A stretch of DNA of 23,229 bases from Candidatus Hydrogenedentota bacterium (GCA_035416745.1 DAOLNV010000036.1:2987-26215), one strand, 5' to 3'. Positions 13,443 to 21,823 are shown, counted from the first letter of the stretch. A program made the numbers and translations. Notes: generated from the sequence alone by a model not told the origin.

Positions 13443-16409
13443 CTATTTCCGTATGATCGCGGCAGACCAGTCCTCGCCGATGCGGAGTTCGGTGCAGGTC
13501 TTGTCTTCGAGTGTGATCAATGGAGCTTCGAACCCTTCAACCTCGCGTCCTTCGTCGTTGAACACGTGGACCTCGTGGTTCGAGTTGTCGCCCCATCCGA
13601 ACAGTCCGCTCCGGTTGGTGATGATGCGCTCGTTGCCGATGATATACCCCTCGTGAAGTTCCAGCGGGGTGATGGGATACATGTAGCGCGTGAGATGGTA
13701 GTGCGTGGGAATCACCAGCACGTCGTTGTACCAGTGATAGACACAGCCGTAATCGAGGGCCGCGAGCATATTCCGGTATGCATCGAGTTCGCTGCGCTCG
13801 GTGAGATGGTCGCCGAGGGCTATGGGCGAATAGAGGTGGTTATGGGTGCAGTTCGTGATGCTGCCGGTCTCGACGAAGCATGGGAAACGAAGGCCGGCCA
13901 TGGCCTGGGTAAACGGCGCGCCGTTTCCGATCAGTGGGCCGCGCGAAAGGATGCGTCTGGCCAGAGCCACGCGCCACGGTTCGCTCAACAAGGTGACCGA
14001 GGATTTCAGCCGCACGATATCCATGGTCTTCGGGTCGATGTCGCCCGAGACGCCGTCCCATGGCTCACCGAAATGGTACATGGCGCGGCTGTACTCGTGT
14101 TCGTCCCAATAGACTCCGTCGGCGCCGATTTCATCGAGAATGATGTCGACGTTTTTCGCGACGGCGGGGCCGTAACTGTTGTTCTCGGCGGGGATAAAGA
14201 GCCGGAGCCTGGGGTTGCCGTAGTCCCCCTGTTTGCCGTCGGTTCCCAGTGTGCGGGAGTCGGCAAACCGCTCGGGCCCGTCCTCGGTGACGTCCAGGAA
14301 GCAGTGGAAATAGACGAGGTAATCGGCATTCGGGTATAGCCCGCGCCAACGCGCAAATGCTTCCCTGAATGAATCGTGCGGCACCTGTTGGAACGCGGTG
14401 CCGTGGCACGGTTCACCATTGACCGTCAGGTGGCTGATCCCGGAACACACGTAATCCGGATCCTTGAACGTGAGGAAGTTCGTGGTCAGTTCGTCCGTCC
14501 ATTTCCTGGTAATGTCGCCCGCTCGCAGGAAAGCGAACCCCCCGTCGATGGTGAAGTTGGCGTTCATCATGCGGCGCGCGGCATTGATGAACCGCCAGTA
14601 GTCGGGCGCGGCCGTGGGCACGATGAGCCATTTCGCGCTGTATTCCTTGCCCGGGGGGATAACGAGGTTGTTGTCGGCCAGCCCGAGCATGCCGTTCATG
14701 GCGTAGTTGGCCACGTGGATGCGGAACACATCATCGCGCGGCAACAACCCGAGGCCGGCGTGTTGGCTGGCCCCGAAGGTGGTGGGGTTCTGAGACGATC
14801 CGCTCTTGCCCGTCAGCCCCGGCTGGGGTAACCCCGCCAGCCAGACGCCCTCAAGGCCCGCGACCGTGGTTTCATGCCGGTGCATGAGGGCCAGATTGGC
14901 GCCGGTGAGGTTGGTGAAGCTGTCCGTGACCTCGAGCCCCTCCGGAAGGCGCGTTACCTGGCGGGTATGGCCGAAGTAGTCGCAGGAACCGGTCTTCCAT
15001 GCCGGTTCGGGGCACGAGAAGCGGCTTTCCACAACAAACGTTTCGCCGCCCAGCGCGATCTCGATTCGCGCGCCCTCGGTCTCGCGGAAATCGAAGGCCG
15101 TTTCGTGCGTTTCGAGCGGGACGCAGGTTTCGAGGGGGCCGGTGGGTGGACCTGCCTTGGGTTTGGGCGGGGGAGGCGGTGTGCGAAACGCAAGAGCGGC
15201 TTCCCCGGCAACGAGGACACGGTCGACGTTCGGCGACGCCGCATTCTCGACCAGGAGCATGTTTTCGCCTTCGCGGAGGAGGTCCGTTACGTTGATTTGG
15301 AACTCGCAGGCCTTGACGCCTTCCTGAAGCCCGTAATAGGTGTCGCGGTCCGCCTTCTCGAAGTCGGGGGCGTAATATGTGGTCATCCGCTCGCCCGCGT
15401 ACATCGAATAGATGGCTCCGTTGCGCGACAGGACACGCATCGGCTTGTCCACCAGCCGCTCGCCCGTCAGTGGGGTGCCGTTCAGCACGAGACGGAGGGC
15501 GGGGGTATGTCCCGCCACGCGCTCGGTGTCGAGGCGGGCCTTCAAGAAGAGGACAGCCAGCTTGCCCTCGGGGGCCGGGGGAGCGGTGATGGTCATTTCC
15601 TTCTTCTCGCCGCGTTGAAGGCGCACCTCGTCGAACAGAGGCAGCCGGTCGGCGCGTTCGGGCGGCACCCCGTCCGTGCCGGCGAGCAACGCGGGGATGA
15701 GGCGCGAGCGGCTGTGTCCCCATTTCTCGCTTGACAGGGCCAGCATGGCTTCCTGGCGCGCCTCGGGACCGTCCGTGTCGGACAGGGTCACTTCGATGCG
15801 GAGGAACGTTCCTGCTTCGGGGGCGACGCCGAACAGGGTCCACGGTATGGCTGCTTCAAGGACGTAACCTTCCGCGACACGTGCCGACGCGACGAGCGCG
15901 CCCTCGATGGGTTGGGCCTCGGGGCGGTAGCAATAGGCTTCCGGCGGACAGTCCGTGAAGGCGTCGCCGGTGTTTTGGAAATTCCCCGGGCTGATCGCGA
16001 GCTGGTACTGGCCGGGGCCGTAGGTTTCGCGGCCGGGGTCAATGTCCGGCGCGGCATCGAGATAGACCTCGATATGGTCGCCTTTCCAGATATTCGCGCC
16101 GCGCTGGGTCTGGTGGATGGTGTCGTCGACCACTTCGGCGGCGATAAACAGGTATTCCTGCCGCCACGCCAGACGGACGGTCCCATGCAGGTCGGCGGGG
16201 CCGGTCCAACTGTTCGCGCCCCAGACCGCCTGCTCGGGCGTGTCGATGGCGTGGATGTTGGGGACGCCCTCCCAATCGCCCAGATTGCCGTCTACGGCGA
16301 TAGGCGGATCAGGTTTCAGCGGGATGCCGATGGTTTCGGGTGTTGCGGCGTGCGCCGCTGAAACGGCGGCGAGAATCAGCAAAAGAACGATGGCGGTCGT
16401 GCGGACCAT
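13443..16409 (-). CDS. Large secreted protein: CBM9-like N-terminal domain and TIM-barrel-like glycosidase-type C-terminal half
   Basis: ATG 16409 is chosen because GGAGGG lies 8 nt before it and a signal peptide starts there (residues 1-21, ending AHA); a longer reading to 16562 adds 51 residues with no signal. The product has 988 residues. Residues about 25-235 fit a CBM9/DOMON-like sugar-binding domain ('IAVDGNLGDWEGV', 'WKGDHIEVYLDAAPD', 'VLEAAIPWTLFG'). A Pro/Lys-rich linker ('PPPPPKPKAGPPTG') lies near residue 430. The C-terminal part has 'EIGADGVYWDEHEYS', a barrel strand with D/E residues as in retaining glycosidases, plus 'YHWYND' and a closing sandwich with 'HEVHVFNDEG'. It probably acts on polysaccharide outside the cytoplasm; no numbered GH family could be assigned. 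Confidence 0.7.
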   Translation of the reverse strand: MVRTTAIVLLLILAAVSAAHAATPETIGIPLKPDPPIAVDGNLGDWEGVPNIHAIDTPEQAVWGANSWTGPADLHGTVRLAWRQEYLFIAAEVVDDTIHQTQRGANIWKGDHIEVYLDAAPDIDPGRETYGPGQYQLAISPGNFQNTGDAFTDCPPEAYCYRPEAQPIEGALVASARVAEGYVLEAAIPWTLFGVAPEAGTFLRIEVTLSDTDGPEARQEAMLALSSEKWGHSRSRLIPALLAGTDGVPPERADRLPLFDEVRLQRGEKKEMTITAPPAPEGKLAVLFLKARLDTERVAGHTPALRLVLNGTPLTGERLVDKPMRVLSRNGAIYSMYAGERMTTYYAPDFEKADRDTYYGLQEGVKACEFQINVTDLLREGENMLLVENAASPNVDRVLVAGEAALAFRTPPPPPKPKAGPPTGPLETCVPLETHETAFDFRETEGARIEIALGGETFVVESRFSCPEPAWKTGSCDYFGHTRQVTRLPEGLEVTDSFTNLTGANLALMHRHETTVAGLEGVWLAGLPQPGLTGKSGSSQNPTTFGASQHAGLGLLPRDDVFRIHVANYAMNGMLGLADNNLVIPPGKEYSAKWLIVPTAAPDYWRFINAARRMMNANFTIDGGFAFLRAGDITRKWTDELTTNFLTFKDPDYVCSGISHLTVNGEPCHGTAFQQVPHDSFREAFARWRGLYPNADYLVYFHCFLDVTEDGPERFADSRTLGTDGKQGDYGNPRLRLFIPAENNSYGPAVAKNVDIILDEIGADGVYWDEHEYSRAMYHFGEPWDGVSGDIDPKTMDIVRLKSSVTLLSEPWRVALARRILSRGPLIGNGAPFTQAMAGLRFPCFVETGSITNCTHNHLYSPIALGDHLTERSELDAYRNMLAALDYGCVYHWYNDVLVIPTHYHLTRYMYPITPLELHEGYIIGNERIITNRSGLFGWGDNSNHEVHVFNDEGREVEGFEAPLITLEDKTCTELRIGEDWSAAIIRK

Positions 16410-16445
16410 GGTTACTGCCCTCCGGATACACTGGGAATGGCTCTC

Positions 16446-16474
16446 AGTATGCGGCAAGGCCCCGGGAAATCCAA
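16446..16474 (-). promoter_or_regulatory. Possible sigma-70-type promoter for the 988-residue gene
   Basis: On the minus strand TTGGAT (16469-16474) and CATACT (16446-16451) are separated by 17 nt, about 37 nt upstream of the ATG at 16409. They match the consensus in 3 of 6 and 4 of 6 positions. The rest of the 297-base divergent region 16410-16706 shows no gene. Confidence 0.3.
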
Positions 16475-16706
16475 GGCCGGCACTACGTGCGAACGGATCA
16501 GACTCGGCGCTCCGGTCTCCCGTCAGGCCTTTTTGTCGCTCACGCCCTTCTGGTCCCTTCACGACTGCTCGGTCCCCTTGTTGCAGCTTCCCGTCCGCCT
16601 CCTTCCGCGAACATGCGGAACTCCGATGAAATCTTGTACATTAATGCAGTATCACCGCCGAGAGGATATCAGTTAAGTTGCCTCACCGAACGGGGAGGGT
16701 CTTGTG

Positions 16707-17579
16707 ATGCGTCCATCAGTTGCGCTCGTGGGTTTTGCCGCCGGTTTCATACTCTGCTCAGCTGTTCTGGCTCAGAACCCGGCCGAACCCGGCCCCGAAG
16801 TCCTGCGCGAGCAGATCCAATACCGCCCGTTCACGATACGCATCTTCGGGCCGAAGAATCTGTATTGGCAGAGCCGCATCCAGTTCAGCAAGGGCGAGCA
16901 GGTGGTCTACGAACAGTCCGTGGAAGAGTTCGTCGAAGTGCTCAAAAATTGTCCGACGGTATGCGATCTCGACGGCGACAAACAGGAGGAGCTGGTGCTG
17001 CAAACGTTCAGCGGCGGGGCGCACTGCTGTTTCTCCTACCTTGTCTTTTCATTGGGAGACACTCCGGCGCTCATGGCGCGTCTCGAGGCCCGCGACTCAG
17101 GGGCAATGATCAAAGATGCCGACGGAGACGGCATCGCCGAATTTCACGCCGCTGATATGGCGTTCGACTACTTCGGCGCGTCCCATGCATCTTCCGTGCA
17201 CCCACCCATCGTCCTGTTGTATCAGAACGGGAGCTTTCATCTCGCCGCGCATTTGATGCGCAAACCCGCGCCCGCCGAGGCGGAATGGCAAAAGCGTGTG
17301 GACAGCGTACGCGCCGATTGGGACAATAAGGAAGTCATGGGCATGACCTTCGAGGATGAGGAGTGGGGGAAAGCCCCGCCTTCCCTGTGGGGCAACATGC
17401 TCGATCTCATCTACTCGGGCAACGGGGAATTGGCCTGGAAGTTCCTCGATGAACTCTGGCCTGCCGGCAAACCCGGCAAAGACGCTTTCCGAAAGGATTT
17501 CGAAGCACAGCTCGGCAAGAGCGATTACTACGACGATGTGCTCAAGCTCAACGGGTGGGAAAAGACAAAACAGGAATAG
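16707..17579 (+). CDS. Secreted protein with two DxDGD motifs and a GGAHCC motif, function unknown
   Basis: The 290-residue product starts with a signal peptide (1-22, cleavage after VLA). Two calcium-loop-like motifs, 'DLDGDKQEE' (87-95) and 'DADGDGIAE' (137-145), flank 'FSGGAHCCFSYLVFSL' (101-116), where C107 and C108 form a vicinal cysteine pair. The spacing of about 50 residues suggests two VCBS/FG-GAP-type blades rather than EF hands. The C-terminal third is rich in W, D, E and K. ATG 16707 has GGGAGGG 7 nt upstream; GTG 16704 is possible but too close. The following hydrolase gene starts 8 nt after the stop, so they form an operon and probably share an extracellular task. Function not recognised. 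Confidence 0.65.
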   Translation: MRPSVALVGFAAGFILCSAVLAQNPAEPGPEVLREQIQYRPFTIRIFGPKNLYWQSRIQFSKGEQVVYEQSVEEFVEVLKNCPTVCDLDGDKQEELVLQTFSGGAHCCFSYLVFSLGDTPALMARLEARDSGAMIKDADGDGIAEFHAADMAFDYFGASHASSVHPPIVLLYQNGSFHLAAHLMRKPAPAEAEWQKRVDSVRADWDNKEVMGMTFEDEEWGKAPPSLWGNMLDLIYSGNGELAWKFLDELWPAGKPGKDAFRKDFEAQLGKSDYYDDVLKLNGWEKTKQE

Positions 17580-17587
17580 GGGGAACC

Positions 17588-18559
17588 ATGCTGCGACGCC
17601 TCGCCACGATATGCGTCCCAATCCTGGCCGTTGTCCTGCTGTTGCCAGCGTTTGCGGCGGAAAACAGCGTCCGGGAACACAGTCAGCGTCCGGGAAGGGC
17701 TGAATCGCCCAGCGCCCTGAGGGACCGCCTGTTTGACCTCATGCACATGCGCGACCTTGCCGAGAACGGGGGCGCTATTCCGCTGGATGCACGGGTTCTG
17801 AACACCGAGGACCGCGAAGCGTATCGGTTGGAGACGGTGGAATTGCGAGTGACGTCCGGCCGTGTCATTCAGGCCATGCTGGCGGCGCCGGTTGACGCCA
17901 AAGGGCCGATGCCGGCGGTTGTTGCGATTCATGGCCACGGGGGTGGCCGCATGACGCCTTTCGACCCCGGACAGACCATGTACAAGCTCTTCGGCAGCGA
18001 ACTGGCCAAACGCGGCTTTGTTGTTATCAGCACCGATGTCGGCCAGCACGAAGTATATGAGGAGGGGCGCACGTTGATGGGCGAACGGTTGTGGGACCTA
18101 ATGCGGTGCGTGGATTACCTGCGCAGCCGGACCGATGTCGATGGTGCGCGCATTGGCTGCGCGGGCCTCTCGCTGGGCGGCGAGATGGCCATGTGGCTCG
18201 GCGCGATGGACCCGCGGGTGGCCGCGACCGTCAGCGCGGGGTTTCTCACCTACATGGACCAGATGGAGCAGAATCACTGCATGTGCTGGAAGTTCGACGG
18301 TCTGCGCGACCTGGTCGACTTCCCCGATATCTACGCCATGATTGCCCCGCGGCCCTTGCAGTGCCAGAACGGCCTCCAGGAACCCCCCACCCAGTTCACG
18401 CCGGAATTGGCGCGTAAAGCCCTGCTTGAGATCGTGCCCGCCTATCGCGCTCTTGGGGTCCCCGGCAACATCGAGCTCATCGTCCACGATGGCGGCCACG
18501 AAATCGCGCTCGAACCGCTGGTGCGTTTCCTCGAGAAACATCTTTCGGCTGAAAAATGA
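17588..18559 (+). CDS. Secreted alpha/beta-hydrolase of the acetyl xylan esterase type
   Basis: The 323-residue product has a signal peptide (1-23, ending AFA), an oxyanion segment 'AIHGHGGG' (113-120), the nucleophile elbow 'GLSLGG' with S195, and a late histidine H304 in 'HDGGHE'. 'MIAPRPLQCQNGLQEPP' (251-267) is the segment where acetyl xylan esterase-type hydrolases (PF12715 group) carry the acid of the triad; here the usual Asp is absent and E265 may take its place. The likely role is de-esterifying sugars or plant-type polymers; the substrate is unproven. ATG 17588 has AGGGGGA 3 nt upstream and begins the signal peptide; the in-frame ATG at 17555 lies inside the preceding gene. It follows the preceding secreted protein by 8 nt. 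Confidence 0.75.
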   Translation: MLRRLATICVPILAVVLLLPAFAAENSVREHSQRPGRAESPSALRDRLFDLMHMRDLAENGGAIPLDARVLNTEDREAYRLETVELRVTSGRVIQAMLAAPVDAKGPMPAVVAIHGHGGGRMTPFDPGQTMYKLFGSELAKRGFVVISTDVGQHEVYEEGRTLMGERLWDLMRCVDYLRSRTDVDGARIGCAGLSLGGEMAMWLGAMDPRVAATVSAGFLTYMDQMEQNHCMCWKFDGLRDLVDFPDIYAMIAPRPLQCQNGLQEPPTQFTPELARKALLEIVPAYRALGVPGNIELIVHDGGHEIALEPLVRFLEKHLSAEK

Positions 18560-18799
18560 GCTGAGCACCAGCGGATCGTCCTTATTACCGACATCAACAA
18601 TCCCGCCGGCAGCGCTAAGGCCCAGAACCAGATTGCGATGATGTTGGACTTTGCCAGCACCACAGGAGGGTGGAAATTCAACCATATCCCCGGTGGATGC
18701 AACGTGTTGTGGATGGACGGCCACGTCGAGTTCGTCAGGTACAAAGAGAGATGGCCCGTCACCGCGGCACTGGCCGAGATTGTCGGCAGTATCGGCTGA
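18560..18799 (+). pseudogene. C-terminal remnant of a DUF1559 / H-X9-DG pseudopilin
   Basis: Starting right after the esterase TGA and in the same frame, 79 codons encode 'RIVLITDINNPAGSAKAQ', 'FNHIPGGCNVLWMDGHVEFVRY' and a closing helix before TGA 18797-18799. The His...GGxNVLxxDGHVxFVRY segment is the C-terminal signature of prepilin-type 'H-X9-DG' (DUF1559) proteins, normally about 250-350 residues with an N-terminal methylation helix. The N-terminal part, start codon and ribosome site are missing; an internal ATG at 18639 could at best give 53 residues. I read it as a decayed or truncated gene left by a deletion. Termination read-through of the esterase would append it, which is possible but unlikely. 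Confidence 0.7.
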
Positions 18800-18992
18800 G
18801 AACTCTTGCCGAAGGGACGCCAACTTTGATTGCGTGATGCCTCGCATGTCCGTGCGCGGAGTTTGGAAGCCGGATTCAAGAAAACTTGCGCCGTTGACTT
18901 GGATCAAACCCGGGTCCGCGGCGCGTTCTGTTGCCGGCTTGCCCGAAAAAGACCCTGGGAATGTCGCGTGGCTCGGGACATATTCGCGTACC
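18800..18992. other. Convergent intergenic region
   Basis: This stretch separates the pseudopilin remnant from the stop of the minus-strand VCBS gene. No gene, hairpin with U-run or repeat was found in it. Confidence 0.4.
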
Positions 18993-21344
18993 TCATTGCC
19001 CAGGCCTCTGTTCGGGCGGACCCATCATTTCCGCTTCGGCGTACCCAGCATCGAGGAACGACCGTTCGGCGTAGTAGCAGAACGAGTAGGACGATGCGAT
19101 CATGAGGTCGAGGTCGCCGTCACGGTTCCAGTCGATGGGATAGGGATGCGGATAGGGAATCCAGGTGAGGTCGTATCGGCGGGTCTTCTCGAAGCGCGGG
19201 CCGGTAGCAGTGCCCACGTTCCGGCAGAACCACAGGCCGTCGCCGGTCCACGAAGGCAGCAGGTCCAGAAGTCCGTCGTTGTCCCAGTCGGCGGCGGCCA
19301 TGACGCAACGGCCCTCCCCGGCAAACAATTCAATGCCTGAGGCGAACAGAGGCGCCTTGTTGGTGCCGGTGTTTTCGAAATACGTCACTTTGCCGTAGGC
19401 GTCGGACACGACGACGTCGTGGTCGCCGTCGCCGTCGAAATCACCCGGCGCGGGGTCGGAACGGTTGCCCGAGTGGGTGGCGAAATCCGTCATGGGCGCA
19501 TCGAGCGGCTGACCAACATGAAGGGGACTGCCTGTTTCAAGCATGAACTGGCGTCCTTTAGCGAGTTCCCAGCGCTCGGGCGTGCCGATATTCTCGTACC
19601 ACCACACCTCGCCCGCGGAGTTTCCGAGGAGGTAGTCCAGGTCGCCGTCGGCGTCCCAATCGAAGGCGTCGGCGAAACTGTGGTCGTCGCCGGGCAGGAA
19701 CTCGTGCGAGATGACCTCGCCGGCCGCGGAGACCAGGCCGCGTTCCTTGAACTCGGGCGGGTTGCCCGGGGCGACGTTCTCGAGGAACCGGGCGGTGCGG
19801 CCGCCGCTCAGGATGAAGTCGGTGTCGCCGTCGTTATCCCAATCTGCGGGCGGCGCGGCAAATCCCGCCATTATACGGGGCGTCCAGGGAAGGGTCAGGG
19901 GCGGCTGGGCCTTGAACTGCGGCCGTGTCGGGGAGCCCACGTTCAGCAACAGTCTCACGAAATAGTTTACGCCCACCACGACATCGAGATCGCCGTCCGC
20001 GTCCCAATCGGTTGCGCGGGGATTGGTCAGGTTGTCAATGTTTTCGTCAAGTGGAAATGCGCGGCGGGCCAATCGGGGCGCCGCGCGCGTGCCCACGTTT
20101 TCGAAATAGAAGAACGAAGGCCAACTTGTCTTGGTGGATTCGAGCACTCGCTGGTCCAGGGTGCCGCACAGCAAGTCGATATCCCCATCCCCGTCAAAAT
20201 CCGCCGTGCAAGGCGCGGCTTGCCAAAGCGTGTCGACGGGCCCGGTTTCCGCTTCGAGGGGACCCCGCGCCTGGAGCGTCGGCGCTCCCGCCGCGCCGCT
20301 GACGTTCTCGAAATAGAACACAAGCCCGGTGACATAGCCTCCCACGAGCAGATCCGCGTCGCCATCGCCATCCCAGTCCACAACCTCAGGCACGGGCACG
20401 TAATCCTGCGTGTAGAACGTCATTTCCGGACAGGGCTGGGGGGGCGTGACGATTGGAGCGCCGCCGGCCATCACGGGCGTTGGCGGGTCCAGCGCGGGCT
20501 GGGCGGGACCGCCCGTGTTTTCAAACCAGAACACCTTTCCGCCATCCGCCCCGCACAGGACATCGAGGTCGCCGTCGCTGTCCCAATCAGCCGCGCATGG
20601 GGCCGCGTAAAAACCCACGTCAATGTTCTCGCCGGCCGCGCGCATCATCTCGCCGGTTCGGAACGCTGGCGCTTCGGTTGTTCCGATGTTCTCGTGAAAT
20701 AAGATGTGCCCGAGGATATTGCCCACGAGGAGGTCCGGCTTGCCGTCGCCGTTCCAGTCGGCCGGTGCGGGCTGCGTGTGATAAAGGCTGGACAGGAATC
20801 CTTCACGCGCGTAGAGCGCATCGATGTCACCCAGAGTGGGGCGCGGCAAAGTGGGGGGCAGAGGAGTATCATGCGGCACAATATCGAAGTTCACCGCATA
20901 CACGGATGCTTGCGCGCCCATTTGCCGGTGTACCCACACCAGGTCGCCTTGCTGGGCGCCGCTTATCAGGTTGTACATGTAGCTGTAGCCGCGCATGCCA
21001 GCGTTGTCAAAGCGGTGGGGCGCGCCGCCCCCCAGGTCTGGTTGGCCATTCTGGTACAAGAGGGGTTTCCCGCCCTGCGCGTCGTACTGCACAACCCGGA
21101 TGGAATCGGGCGGCACTTGGCCGTCTTGGCCGGTGGCCGCTACGATTTCGGCAAAATCGATGGCAAGCCGGGCAGGCCGGAGGTCTTCCTTGCCGCTATC
21201 CTGCGGAGCAGCCGGTATCCGGACCCACACGCGCCAGGAAACGTCGCTATTCGAAGGGATTTCGCCCGCCTTGGACGCCATGGGCCAGATGAGTGTAACT
21301 ATAAGCATAACAATAAGTTCCACGCAGAAACCGGAGCGCTTCAT
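18993..21344 (-). CDS. Secreted VCBS/FG-GAP repeat protein with ten calcium-loop repeats
   Basis: The 783-residue product starts with a signal peptide (1-26, ending SKA). Residues about 30-170 form a non-repeat domain. Ten D-x-(D/N)-x-DG-x-x-D motifs follow at residues about 196, 253, 323, 382, 446, 501, 562, 635, 686 and 738, spaced 51-73 residues (mean about 60). Most are followed about 15-20 residues later by a 'FEN(V/I/T)G' strand. This is the FG-GAP/VCBS blade unit, which binds calcium and builds propellers used for adhesion or ligand binding at the cell surface. ATG 21344 is chosen for the signal peptide; an upstream TTG (21419) adds 25 unrelated residues. The ribosome site is weak (AAAGGG about 13 nt away). 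No membrane anchor or sorting motif is visible at the C terminus. Confidence 0.82.
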   Translation of the reverse strand: MKRSGFCVELIVMLIVTLIWPMASKAGEIPSNSDVSWRVWVRIPAAPQDSGKEDLRPARLAIDFAEIVAATGQDGQVPPDSIRVVQYDAQGGKPLLYQNGQPDLGGGAPHRFDNAGMRGYSYMYNLISGAQQGDLVWVHRQMGAQASVYAVNFDIVPHDTPLPPTLPRPTLGDIDALYAREGFLSSLYHTQPAPADWNGDGKPDLLVGNILGHILFHENIGTTEAPAFRTGEMMRAAGENIDVGFYAAPCAADWDSDGDLDVLCGADGGKVFWFENTGGPAQPALDPPTPVMAGGAPIVTPPQPCPEMTFYTQDYVPVPEVVDWDGDGDADLLVGGYVTGLVFYFENVSGAAGAPTLQARGPLEAETGPVDTLWQAAPCTADFDGDGDIDLLCGTLDQRVLESTKTSWPSFFYFENVGTRAAPRLARRAFPLDENIDNLTNPRATDWDADGDLDVVVGVNYFVRLLLNVGSPTRPQFKAQPPLTLPWTPRIMAGFAAPPADWDNDGDTDFILSGGRTARFLENVAPGNPPEFKERGLVSAAGEVISHEFLPGDDHSFADAFDWDADGDLDYLLGNSAGEVWWYENIGTPERWELAKGRQFMLETGSPLHVGQPLDAPMTDFATHSGNRSDPAPGDFDGDGDHDVVVSDAYGKVTYFENTGTNKAPLFASGIELFAGEGRCVMAAADWDNDGLLDLLPSWTGDGLWFCRNVGTATGPRFEKTRRYDLTWIPYPHPYPIDWNRDGDLDLMIASSYSFCYYAERSFLDAGYAEAEMMGPPEQRPGQ

Positions 21345-21471
21345 AATGCGTTTTGGCCCTTTCGGAGTTTGGGAACGGTGAATCAGCAATGCGAGGGATT
21401 TGACCGCTCGATGCCTCAATTGTGGACGCGTTTTCGTCGGTAATCAAGAGGCATTTTCAGCCTTTGCGGAC

Positions 21472-21527
21472 CCCCAATTCCGGGAGTGGAGCACTCAATC
21501 TGGGGCCGGGTATTCCAGGGCGCCCGG
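21472..21527. repeat. Two adjacent hairpins between the VCBS gene and csp
   Basis: The first hairpin pairs CCCCA (21472-21476) with TGGGG (21501-21505) and GAGTG (21484-21488) with CACTC (21492-21496) around a GAG loop. The second pairs CCGGG (21506-21510) with CCCGG (21523-21527). They lie 22 nt upstream of the csp -35 box, between divergent genes, so they are not terminators of either gene. The role is unknown. Confidence 0.4.
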
Positions 21528-21548
21528 TCAAAAAATCGAGCTACCCCC

Positions 21549-21577
21549 TTGACAGACTTCGCGGACTGTGTTCTCAT
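21549..21577 (+). promoter_or_regulatory. Sigma-70-type promoter for the cold-shock gene
   Basis: A perfect -35 TTGACA (21549-21554) is followed after 17 nt by TCTCAT (21572-21577), 4 of 6 matches to the -10 consensus. The predicted start is near 21584, giving a leader of about 40 nt. No long cold-shock-type leader structure fits in that length. Confidence 0.55.
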
Positions 21578-21622
21578 GGGTAAATAAGAAGGGGCCTTGG
21601 GGTTGCATATGGAGTTACTGTT

Positions 21623-21823
21623 ATGCCTACCGGTACTGTGAAGTGGTTCAATGAGCAAAAAGGGTATGGCTTCATCATCCCCGATGAAGGCGGCAAAGAC
21701 ATTTTTGTCCATCGATCGAACGTCGAGACGGTTAACCGCACCTTGAAAGAGAATGAGAAAGTTGTCTTCGAGGTGGGCGACGGGCGAAAAGGCCCGGAGG
21801 CCAAAGGGGTCCGTACTGCCTAA
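21623..21823 (+). CDS. csp: Cold-shock domain protein (CspA family)
   Basis: The 66-residue product is a complete single cold-shock domain, an OB fold that binds single-stranded RNA and DNA and melts RNA structure. It has 'GTVKWFNEQKGYGFI' with RNP1 K13-GYGFI and RNP2 'DIFVH' (26-30), and the typical end 'GPEAKGV'. The start is supported by GGAG 8 nt upstream and by the initial 'MPTGTVKWF', standard for the family. It has its own promoter and stands alone. Cold induction is not shown by the sequence; many such genes are constitutive. Confidence 0.95.
   Translation: MPTGTVKWFNEQKGYGFIIPDEGGKDIFVHRSNVETVNRTLKENEKVVFEVGDGRKGPEAKGVRTA

Noticed and set aside
19046..19064. 16-base identity (CCCAGCATCGAGGAAC) between about 19047 and 22826
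   Set aside because: It falls in unrelated coding contexts on opposite strands relative to the genes and is short enough to be chance or shared codon usage.
19419..20702. 427-codon plus-strand ORF with repeated Val/Ile/Pro patterns
   Set aside because: Its periodicity is the reverse complement of the calcium-loop repeats of the VCBS gene (GATGGCGAC-type codons), so it is not an independent repeat protein.
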